5,002 nucleotides of DNA from Archangiaceae bacterium (GTDB lineage: Bacteria > Myxococcota > Myxococcia > Myxococcales > Myxococcaceae). The DNA is taken from the NCBI GenBank assembly GCA_023248915.1, contig JAHFDQ010000157.1, positions 6,046 through 11,047 on the forward strand, in the 5' to 3' direction. The position numbers were made by a program, and so were the translations under genes. The first letter of the stretch is position 1, and each line of letters starts with the position of its first letter. The notes beneath the pieces were generated by a model. The model did no database searches. It saw nothing but the letters and a program-made list of their open reading frames with translations, and was not told the DNA's origin. Positions 1-5,002 of this stretch are shown here, piece after piece.

Positions 1-1
1 C

Positions 2-820
2 TCGGAGACCGGCGCGATGCTGGGAATGAATTCGCACGCCCTCGGGGTGCGGCACGACCTCATCCTTGGTGAAGGCAACAGCTTCATGCGGGACGTGCAG
101 CGGGGCATCGACGACTACCTGTCCGCGACCGACGACCGGCGCAAGGTGCCGGTGGTGAACCTGCAGTGCGACGTCGACCACCCGACTCAGGCGATGGCGG
201 ACCTGCTCTGGCTGCGCGAGCGGTTCCCCGGTGGGCTGGCCGGAAAGAAAATCGCCGTGTCCTGGGCCTACTCGCCTTCCTACGCCAAGCCCCTGTCGGT
301 GCCTCAGGGCGAGATTACGTTGCTCACCCGCTTCGGCGCGCACGTGACGCTCGCCCACCCGAAGGGCTACCGCCTGATGGACGTCTGCCTCGACCACGCC
401 CGGAAGAACGCCGAGGCGTCGGGCGGGTCGTTCAAGGTGACCGAGTCGATGGACGAGTCCTTCGAGGACGCCCACGTGGTCTACCCGAAGTCCTGGGGCC
501 CCTACGACTTGATGCTCGAACGGGTGGCGGCGAACAAGGCGCGCGACGCGGCCAAGATGAAGGACATCGAGCAGCGCGCGCTGGCGCGCAACGCCCAGTT
601 CAAGGACTGGATTTGCGACGAGCGCCGCATGGCGATGACGGCGGCCAGCAGCGCGCTCTACCTGCACTGCCTGCCTGCCGACATCGGAGCCGAGGTGACC
701 AAGGGCGTGATGGAACGGGCGGTGGTGGACGTCGCCAGAGAGGCCAACAAGAAGCTCTACGTCGTCATGGCGTTGCTGGCGGTGGCGAAGGTCGAGAACC
801 TCGCCGACCGGCTCGCCTAG
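2..820 (+). CDS. ygeW: YgeW-type knotted carbamoyltransferase, 5' end missing
   Basis: The frame is open from base 2, ahead of the first ATG at 17, so the gene begins outside the window; 272 codons plus stop remain of a family usually about 400 residues. Visible motifs are the carbamoyl-phosphate-binding HPTQ (bases 179-190), the segment SYAKPLSVPQG (278-310), which matches the second-substrate/knot region of YgeW-like transcarbamylases, and HCLPADI (from 665), the carbamoyl-binding HCLP motif of aspartate/ornithine transcarbamylases. The expected N-terminal STRT-type phosphate motif is off the edge. The family is cytoplasmic and moves a carbamoyl group between carbamoyl phosphate and an amino group; the true substrate of YgeW is not firmly settled to my knowledge, and the reverse, carbamoyl-phosphate-forming direction is plausible in purine catabolism. 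Odd point: after HCLPADI the sequence goes almost directly to EVTKGV, skipping several residues present in E. coli YgeW as I recall it. The 14-base gap to the next gene indicates an operon. Assignment to YgeW rather than ordinary OTCase rests on the SYAKPLSVPQG and YPKSWGPY segments. Confidence 0.93.
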   Translation, partial: SETGAMLGMNSHALGVRHDLILGEGNSFMRDVQRGIDDYLSATDDRRKVPVVNLQCDVDHPTQAMADLLWLRERFPGGLAGKKIAVSWAYSPSYAKPLSVPQGEITLLTRFGAHVTLAHPKGYRLMDVCLDHARKNAEASGGSFKVTESMDESFEDAHVVYPKSWGPYDLMLERVAANKARDAAKMKDIEQRALARNAQFKDWICDERRMAMTAASSALYLHCLPADIGAEVTKGVMERAVVDVAREANKKLYVVMALLAVAKVENLADRLA

Positions 821-825
821 CCCCT

Positions 826-830
826 GGAGA
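826..830 (+). promoter_or_regulatory. Ribosome binding site of the M20 hydrolase gene
   Basis: GGAGA lies four bases before the ATG at 835, just after the stop of the carbamoyltransferase gene. It matters because the hydrolase frame stays open far upstream through that gene (to an ATG at 166). The Shine-Dalgarno-like sequence, the clear family N-terminus after 835 and the end of the upstream gene at 820 together fix the start at 835. The spacing is slightly short. Confidence 0.6.
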
Positions 831-834
831 CGAC

Positions 835-2379
835 ATGCCCACGCTCGACGAACAGGTCGCCCAGCTCGCCCAGAAGTACCGGCCGCTCGCCGCGGAGCTT
901 CTCCGCGAGGTCGTCCGCATTCCTGCCGACTTCGTCGACAAGCCGGTCGACGCCGGCGGCGACCCGCTGTGCGGGCTGTCGAACCACGAGCGGCCGCGGC
1001 TCGAGTACCTGAAGAGGAAAATCGTCGAGGTCGGCGCCGTGCAGCGGCCCGAAGACGTCTTCTTCGACGACTACGGGAACTTGGTCTGGGTGGTTCAAGA
1101 CGCGAGCGACGGCATTCCCGCGAAGGACAAGCGCGTCATCTACTGGGACGGCCACTCGGACACGGTGCGGGCGCTGCGCCCCCAGTGGCGCGAGAAGACC
1201 GGCGGCGGAGTCGACAGCTACGACGGCCTGGTCGACGCGAAGAAGCTGAACCGCGACTTCCTGAAGCGCGAGCTGGGCCACCTGCCGCCCGAGGGCGAGT
1301 GGGACAACCTGCTCTTCGGCCGCGGCTCGGCCGACCAACTGGGCGGGGTGGTCGCCGAGGTGGTGGCGGCCAAAATCCTGGTCGAATTGGCGCCCGCGGG
1401 AGCGCTGAAGGGTTCAATCATCCGCGCCTACGCCACCGCGGCCGAAGAGGACAACGACGGGGGCGGCCCGCTCTTCGTCACCCGGAAGGTGCTGCCCGGA
1501 GCGCCCACCGAAGTCGTACCCGACGTCGTCATCTTGACCGAGGGCACCGGCGACTCGAAGAAGGGAGCACTGGGCATCTACCGCGGGCAGCGCGGGCGCA
1601 TGCAGATAGAGCTGACCGTCACCGGGCGCTCGTGCCACGGCTCGATGCCGTGGGAAGGGCTGAACCCGCTCGAGCACGGCGGCGCCATCGTGGCCGAGGC
1701 GGCCCGGCGCTACGACAAGCGCGAGGGGTTCCTCGACCACGCGTTCCTGGGCCACGGCACCCGCACCGCCTCGTGGTCGCAGTTAGAGACGCCGAGCGAC
1801 TGCGCGGTGCCGGACAAGTACACCGTCCGGTTCGACCGGCGGCTCACCGTGGGCGAGACGCCCGAGCGGGCGGTCGCCGACGTCGAGGCGCTGGACGCGG
1901 TGAAGGCGGCGCGGGCCGCCGGGCTCAAGGTGCAGGTCTCGGTGCCGGACTACTCGCTGCCCACCTGGAAGGGCTTCGTGCTGGGCAACCCCCAAATCTA
2001 CCTGGGCTGGGTCACTCCCGAGGAACACCCGGCGATTCAGTCGGCGGTCGACACCTACAGGGCAGTCGTCACTCCGAACGTCGGCGCCACGCCCGGAACC
2101 GCGGGCGCCCTGCGCCGCGAGCCGCGTGTCGACCGGTGGATTTTCTCGACCGACGGCGTCGGCTTCCCCGTGCCCGCGGACGACAAGTCCATCGCCGCCA
2201 GCCCGCGCAAGGGCTGGGTGACCTCGGGGGCCTACAAGCACCCCGCGATGTTCGGCATCGGGCCCGGCATCGAGCAGAACACCCACAAGATTGGGGAATG
2301 CGTCGACCTGCGCGAGCTTCAGCACGCCATCGCGTTCCTCGCGCGCTTCCCGAGCGTCTTCTCCGCGCGCAAAGCCTGA
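835..2379 (+). CDS. ygeY: M20-family metallohydrolase, YgeY-like (selenium-metabolism-linked type)
   Basis: This 514-residue cytoplasmic protein has the layout of the M20/ArgE/DapE peptidase family. Metal and catalytic positions can be read in order: GHSDTV (His107 metal ligand, Asp109 beside it), GRGSADQLGG (Asp167 bridging ligand), AAEEDND (Glu204 general base, Glu205 ligand), TEGTGD (Glu236 ligand), GRSCHGS (His268, in the dimerisation domain) and a late His484 in NTHKIGE. The lid/dimerisation domain covers roughly residues 245-370. Such enzymes hydrolyse amide or N-carbamoyl/N-acyl bonds using two metal ions, usually zinc. The adjacent YgeW-type gene and the C-terminal segment RWIFSTDGVG followed by GIGPG point to YgeY; the substrate is unknown, probably a ureido or amide intermediate (inference). 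It is longer than E. coli YgeY (about 400 residues from memory), with extra sequence around residues 120-158 and 445-470. No signal peptide is visible. A general M20 dipeptidase is the alternative. Confidence 0.88.
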   Translation: MPTLDEQVAQLAQKYRPLAAELLREVVRIPADFVDKPVDAGGDPLCGLSNHERPRLEYLKRKIVEVGAVQRPEDVFFDDYGNLVWVVQDASDGIPAKDKRVIYWDGHSDTVRALRPQWREKTGGGVDSYDGLVDAKKLNRDFLKRELGHLPPEGEWDNLLFGRGSADQLGGVVAEVVAAKILVELAPAGALKGSIIRAYATAAEEDNDGGGPLFVTRKVLPGAPTEVVPDVVILTEGTGDSKKGALGIYRGQRGRMQIELTVTGRSCHGSMPWEGLNPLEHGGAIVAEAARRYDKREGFLDHAFLGHGTRTASWSQLETPSDCAVPDKYTVRFDRRLTVGETPERAVADVEALDAVKAARAAGLKVQVSVPDYSLPTWKGFVLGNPQIYLGWVTPEEHPAIQSAVDTYRAVVTPNVGATPGTAGALRREPRVDRWIFSTDGVGFPVPADDKSIAASPRKGWVTSGAYKHPAMFGIGPGIEQNTHKIGECVDLRELQHAIAFLARFPSVFSARKA

Positions 2380-2434
2380 CGCGGCCGCCCGCGTTCTCGA
2401 CTCCTGAAACTCGAGGCTCGGCGCACGTTAATGA

Positions 2435-2454
2435 CACCGGGGCCGGCCCGGGTG
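2435..2454. promoter_or_regulatory. Imperfect 20-bp palindrome, possible operator
   Basis: The arms CACCGGGGCC and GGCCCGGGTG meet with no spacer and are reverse complements except at one position in each arm. The palindrome sits directly after the candidate -10 patch GTTAAT and about 40 bases ahead of the lipoprotein start, where a repressor site would be expected. In DNA this GC-rich, such palindromes arise easily by chance, so the role is a guess. Confidence 0.2.
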
Positions 2455-2484
2455 GGAGCGACACGCCACCCAGGTATGCGATAC

Positions 2485-2490
2485 GGGAAG
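2485..2490 (+). promoter_or_regulatory. Ribosome binding site of the lipoprotein gene
   Basis: GGGAAG is the only purine-rich stretch near the ATG at 2495 and is separated from it by four bases. It is a moderate match to the anti-Shine-Dalgarno sequence. The start at 2495 is supported mainly by the signal peptide it yields. Confidence 0.4.
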
Positions 2491-2494
2491 CCGC

Positions 2495-4738
2495 ATGAGT
2501 GACTTCGCGACGAAGCCGTGGTTGGCGCCGGTAATTCTCTTCGGGCTCCTGTTGTTCCCCGCCTGCCCGCCGCCCGCGGACGTGGCGCCCGGGGACGATG
2601 GCGGTGGCGGCGACTCCAGCATCGACGCCGGTACCGACGCCGGCGACTTCGGCGATGCCGGGCCTTCCGACGGCGGCCCGTTGGACGCCGGGACCGACGC
2701 CGGCCCAAGCCCCGACGCGGGGCCGCCGCCCGCGAACGCGGCCGAGTTCGTGACAGAGGACATTCCCGTCACCGCCACCGCCGGGCGCGACCTCTTCGCG
2801 TCCGTCACCCTGCGCAACACCGGCACAGCCACCTGGACGTCGGCCACCGGCTACTGCCTCGGGTCCGAGCACCCGATGGACAACCTGGTCTGGGGGACCA
2901 ACCGCATGTTCCTCGGCGCTTCCGATTCGGTGGCTCCCGGCCAGACGTTCACCTTCGCGGGCACGCTGAAGGCGCCCGCCGACGCGGGGACGTACCCCAT
3001 GCAGTGGCAGATGCTCCAGGACGCCGTCGAGTGGTTCGGCGCGAAGTCCACGCTCGCTTCCGTCACCGTCGAGTGCCCGGCGACCGAGCTTCACCTGAAG
3101 GCGCACCTCGGCCAGTACGTGACGGCCGACCCGGACGCGGGGCCGACCCTCGCCGCCACCGCCGCCTCGGTGGGCCCGTGGGAAACCTTCCAGTTGCTCG
3201 ACTGCCAGGGCCGGCCGCACGGCGGCGACACGGTCGTCATCAAGACTCACGACGGCCACTACCTCACCGCGGTCGACGGAGGCGGCGGGCCCGCCCTCGC
3301 CACCGCTTCCGCCGCCGGCCCGAACGAGACCTTCACCCTTATTCGGGTCGCCGGGCCCGGCCCCGTCTACAGCGGCACCGAGGTGGCGCTCCAGTCGGCG
3401 GGCGGCGACTACCTGTGCGCCGAATCGGGGGGCGGCGACGTGGTCAACGCCAACCGCACGTCCATCGGCCCGTGGGAAACCTTCAACATCGAGTTGGCCG
3501 GCGGCGGCCCTCCGCGCACGGGGCCGGTGTCCCGGAACGGCACTTTGCTCCACGACGACACGGGCGACTTCGACGCCCTGGGAGCGACGCTGTTCTCGGC
3601 CGCGAACTGGTACAAGTTCGACCGGCCGCGCCTCGAGCGCGCCCTCGGCTTCCTGCGCGACAACGGCTTCGACTACTTCCGCGCGCTCGGCACCGTGGCC
3701 TGGACCGGCAAGGAAATCGACCCCGCCTGGCCCGACTACGCCGACGTGCTGGCCGGCGTCACCGACCTGGCCTACGACAGCTACGGCCTGCGGGTGCAGT
3801 GGACGATTTTCGGCGACGCGCAGCTCATCGCCCCCACCCCCACCCAGCGGCAGCAGGTGGTGGACACCGTCCTGCAGATGTCGGCCGGGCGCGAGCAGAA
3901 GATCATCCTCATCGAGACCGCGAATGAGTACTGGCAGAACGGCTTCGACGGCGCCGGCGTGGCCGAGCTGAGGACGCTGACCCAATACCTGCACGACAAC
4001 ACCAGCATCCTGGTGGCGGCCTCGGCGCCCACCGACTGGAACGACCAGGTGACCGTCTACCAGGGCGGCATCGCCGACGTGATGACGCAGCACTTCGACC
4101 GGGCCAGCTTCGCCCCCGACTACCTCTGGCGGCCGGTTCGCCAACCCTGGGGAGCCTTGAACGACCTGGCGGGAGACCTGCTCATCGCCAACAACGAGCC
4201 CATCGGGCCCGGGTCGTCGGTCGTCGACGACAAAGACCCGCTCCGACTGGTGATGGCGGCCGTCACCACCTACGTCTCGAAGGCTCCGTTCTACGTCTTC
4301 CACTCGCGCGCCGGGGTGGGCGCGGGGTCGCAGTTCGGCCTGTCCGGCGACCAGGACTTCTCCGAAATGCCCGGGGCCGCGTCGTACCAGCCGATGAAGG
4401 CCTACCTGCCCGCCGACCTGTCCAACTGGGACCGGCAGAACCACTACTGGGCCGGCCACCCCTTCCGGGTCTACGGCGACGGCACGCAGGACTTCATGAC
4501 GACCGACGGCGCCGTGAACGGCTGCATGCGCGCGTACGCCAGCACCCGCGGCCCCGACTTCCTGGTGGCGCTGCTCGGCATCAAGGGCACCCTGCACCTG
4601 GAAGCGAAGGCGCCGATGGAGTTCGACGAGCTCGACCCGCTGACCGGCGGCGTGCTGCAGCATTTCGACATCGCCGCGGACGCGCCGGTCGACCTGTCGG
4701 GCCTCGAGGGTCTGGTGCTGAAGGGCCACAACAAGTAG
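2495..4738 (+). CDS. Modular surface lipoprotein: NBR1-like Ig domain, beta-trefoil, glycoside-hydrolase-like barrel
   Basis: This 747-residue protein begins with a short polar segment containing one Lys, a hydrophobic core (residues 9-21) and a lipobox FPAC with Cys24, so export and lipid anchoring are likely. A disordered Asp/Ala/Gly/Pro linker covers residues 25-82. Residues 83-192 match the NBR1 'four-tryptophan' Ig-like fold: NTGTATW, an LGSEHP segment, APADAGTYPMQWQM and Trp114, 133, 171 and 180. Residues 196-335 form three fascin-like beta-trefoil repeats with GPWETF/GPNETF signatures. Residues 345-620 resemble a clan GH-A TIM barrel: Arg396 early, Asn477-Glu478 in ETANEYW as candidate acid/base, and Glu568 in ANNEPIGPG as candidate nucleophile. 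Residues 655-747 look like the beta domain that often follows such barrels (DPLTGGV). I infer a cell-surface polysaccharide-binding and -cleaving enzyme. I cannot name the GH family or substrate. A long open frame on the opposite strand (2069-4729) is a codon-bias shadow. Confidence 0.85.
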   Translation: MSDFATKPWLAPVILFGLLLFPACPPPADVAPGDDGGGGDSSIDAGTDAGDFGDAGPSDGGPLDAGTDAGPSPDAGPPPANAAEFVTEDIPVTATAGRDLFASVTLRNTGTATWTSATGYCLGSEHPMDNLVWGTNRMFLGASDSVAPGQTFTFAGTLKAPADAGTYPMQWQMLQDAVEWFGAKSTLASVTVECPATELHLKAHLGQYVTADPDAGPTLAATAASVGPWETFQLLDCQGRPHGGDTVVIKTHDGHYLTAVDGGGGPALATASAAGPNETFTLIRVAGPGPVYSGTEVALQSAGGDYLCAESGGGDVVNANRTSIGPWETFNIELAGGGPPRTGPVSRNGTLLHDDTGDFDALGATLFSAANWYKFDRPRLERALGFLRDNGFDYFRALGTVAWTGKEIDPAWPDYADVLAGVTDLAYDSYGLRVQWTIFGDAQLIAPTPTQRQQVVDTVLQMSAGREQKIILIETANEYWQNGFDGAGVAELRTLTQYLHDNTSILVAASAPTDWNDQVTVYQGGIADVMTQHFDRASFAPDYLWRPVRQPWGALNDLAGDLLIANNEPIGPGSSVVDDKDPLRLVMAAVTTYVSKAPFYVFHSRAGVGAGSQFGLSGDQDFSEMPGAASYQPMKAYLPADLSNWDRQNHYWAGHPFRVYGDGTQDFMTTDGAVNGCMRAYASTRGPDFLVALLGIKGTLHLEAKAPMEFDELDPLTGGVLQHFDIAADAPVDLSGLEGLVLKGHNK
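2624..2704 (+). repeat. Asp-Ala-Gly linker repeats in the lipoprotein
   Basis: The peptide DAGTDAG occurs at residues 44-50 and again at 64-70, with further DAG units at 54-56 and 74-76. The two DAGTDAG copies are nearly identical in DNA (GACGCCGG, then T or G, then ACCGACGCCGGC). This is a flexible spacer lifting the folded domains off the outer membrane, a style frequent in myxobacterial lipoproteins (family knowledge). Copy number is likely to vary between strains. Confidence 0.7.
3080..3499 (+). repeat. Three-fold beta-trefoil repeat within the lipoprotein
   Basis: Three units of about 45 residues cover residues 196-335. Each starts with a pattern like 'L+...G.Y+.A' (KAHLGQYVTA, KTHDGHYLTA, QSAGGDYLCA) and ends with GP-W/N-ETF (bases 3173-3190, 3317-3334 and 3467-3484). 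The pattern is that of fascin-like beta-trefoils, small domains that commonly bind sugars or actin; in a secreted bacterial enzyme a carbohydrate-binding role is the reasonable inference. The first and third signatures are identical at the DNA level over 18 bases. Confidence 0.7.
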
Positions 4739-4744
4739 CGGCGG

Positions 4745-4767
4745 CGGCGTTTCGACGCTGGACGCCG
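4745..4767 (+). terminator. Possible hairpin after the lipoprotein gene
   Basis: Starting seven bases after the stop codon, CGGCGT (4745-4750) can pair with ACGCTG (4755-4760), including one G-T pair, around a TTCG tetraloop. It can instead pair perfectly with ACGCCG (4762-4767) around an 11-base loop. No T-tract follows, so this is not a standard intrinsic terminator; it could protect the 3' end of the mRNA or stall polymerase before Rho. The rest of the gap up to 4833 shows nothing recognisable except the next ribosome binding site. Confidence 0.25.
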
Positions 4768-4819
4768 ACCCGTGAACGGCGGTACTTCCGCGCCCTCGCC
4801 AGGCGCCCTGCCCGGCGGT

Positions 4820-4823
4820 GGAG
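4820..4823 (+). promoter_or_regulatory. Ribosome binding site of the P-loop gene
   Basis: GGAG, inside the purine-rich GGTGGAGA (4817-4824), precedes the ATG at 4834 by ten bases. It supports that ATG as the start, and the protein read from it reaches a Walker A motif at the usual distance from the N-terminus. Confidence 0.55.
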
Positions 4824-4833
4824 ACGCTTCGCC

Positions 4834-5002
4834 ATGCCCAAGACGCTCGATGTCGTGCTGCTGCTCGCGCTCCCGGCCTCAGGCAAGTCCGAGGTCCGGC
4901 GCTACCTGTCGTTGCTCGACCCGGCGCGGCTGAAGAACGAGATGCACCTGGGCGAGCAGGTTCAGCTCGACGACTACCCCTACGTGCACCTGATGCGCCG
5001 GG
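4834..5002 (+). CDS. P-loop NTPase-like protein, 3' end missing
   Basis: Only the first 56 codons are present before the window ends. The N-terminus is a hydrophobic beta strand (residues 5-13, LDVVLLLAL) running into PASGKS (residues 14-19), a Walker A/P-loop of the short kinase-like form found in nucleotide and small-molecule kinases. The following helix has EVRRYLSLLDP, and then QLDDYPYVHLMRR (residues 44-56). The latter is distinctive and I believe it marks a conserved uncharacterised bacterial family, though I cannot name it. The protein is probably cytoplasmic and binds ATP or GTP. The substrate, Walker B and lid region lie off the edge. It is 95 bases downstream of the lipoprotein gene and is probably unrelated in function. 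Confidence 0.75.
   Translation, partial: MPKTLDVVLLLALPASGKSEVRRYLSLLDPARLKNEMHLGEQVQLDDYPYVHLMRR

Larger units (their letters stand above)
2380..2494 (+). other. Intergenic gap with possible weak promoter and palindromes
   Basis: This 115-base gap separates the hydrolase gene from the lipoprotein gene and probably divides two transcription units. Just after the hydrolase stop, CTCGA (2396-2400) can pair with TCGAG (2411-2415), a weak 5-bp hairpin. GTTAAT (2428-2433) is the only AT-rich patch and matches four of six bases of a -10 box, but no convincing -35 lies 16-18 bases upstream. It is followed at once by an imperfect palindrome (2435-2454). A further stem GGGTGG/CCACCC (2450-2455 with 2466-2471) shares bases with it. 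None of the hairpins has a T-tract, so no intrinsic terminator is called with confidence. Confidence 0.3.

Noticed and set aside
166..834. Upstream extension of the ygeY frame, giving a 737-residue protein
   Set aside because: The extra 223 residues are Arg/Gly/Pro-rich and overlap the clearly real carbamoyltransferase in another frame. The ATG at 835 has a ribosome binding site and a proper family N-terminus.
2450..2471. GGGTGG/CCACCC hairpin considered as an intrinsic terminator for the ygeW-ygeY unit
   Set aside because: The stem is only six pairs, the loop is ten bases, and there is no downstream T-tract.
969..2498. A 509-codon + strand frame overlapping ygeY
   Set aside because: It is Arg/Ala-rich, has no motif, and lies in a different frame over a gene with intact catalytic residues.
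2476..2502. A nine-codon mini-frame (ATG at 2476, stop TGA at 2500) overlapping the lipoprotein start, considered as a leader peptide
   Set aside because: It has no properly spaced ribosome binding site and no regulatory residue pattern; such short frames are expected by chance.
2518..3927. A 469-codon + strand frame inside the lipoprotein gene
   Set aside because: It is an Arg-rich out-of-frame translation, while the competing frame shows a lipobox and several recognisable domains.
3926..4198. Assigning the barrel to a specific family such as GH5 or GH39
   Set aside because: The Asn-Glu and second Glu motifs fit clan GH-A in general, but the surrounding sequence does not match any single family well enough to name by eye.
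2069..4729. An 886-codon open frame on the - strand opposite the lipoprotein gene and the end of ygeY
   Set aside because: It spans two well-supported genes and an intergenic gap, its protein is Val/Gly/Arg-rich with no recognisable domain, and strong G/C third-position bias keeps this antisense frame free of stops. It is a shadow.

Overview
The window is GC-rich (by eye well above 60% G+C) with a strong preference for G or C at third codon positions. It carries one surface lipoprotein whose linker after the lipid cysteine is built from Asp-Ala-Gly repeats. That combination is typical of Myxococcota or related former Deltaproteobacteria, but the taxonomic call is an inference. All four genes I can support lie on the + strand. 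I see no tRNA, rRNA, CRISPR array, insertion sequence or att site.

Layout. (1) Bases 2-820 are the C-terminal two thirds or so of a YgeW-type 'knotted' carbamoyltransferase; its N-terminus lies off the left edge. (2) Bases 835-2379, only 14 bases downstream, encode an M20-family metallohydrolase of the YgeY type, about 110 residues longer than the E. coli protein. (3) A 115-base gap holds imperfect palindromes and one weak AT-rich patch. (4) Bases 2495-4738 encode a large modular secreted lipoprotein: lipobox, Asp/Ala/Gly linker, four-tryptophan NBR1-type Ig-like domain, fascin-like beta-trefoil, TIM-barrel glycoside-hydrolase-like domain with two plausible catalytic glutamates, and a C-terminal beta domain. 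(5) A 95-base gap with a hairpin is followed at 4834 by the first 56 codons of a P-loop protein that runs off the right edge.

How they work together. YgeW and YgeY are neighbours in E. coli and in many anaerobes, in gene sets linked to selenium-dependent purine catabolism. There the carbamoyltransferase is thought to handle ureido (carbamoyl-amino) intermediates and the M20 enzyme to hydrolyse an amide or ureido bond. Close spacing here argues for co-transcription and a shared pathway. The lipoprotein looks like a separate unit for binding and probably cleaving extracellular polysaccharide; nothing ties it to the upstream pair. The P-loop gene cannot be placed in a pathway.

The most interesting object is the lipoprotein, whose catalytic domain I cannot place in a named glycoside hydrolase family. 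Second is the enlarged YgeY paired with a YgeW that has a shortened HCLP-side loop.
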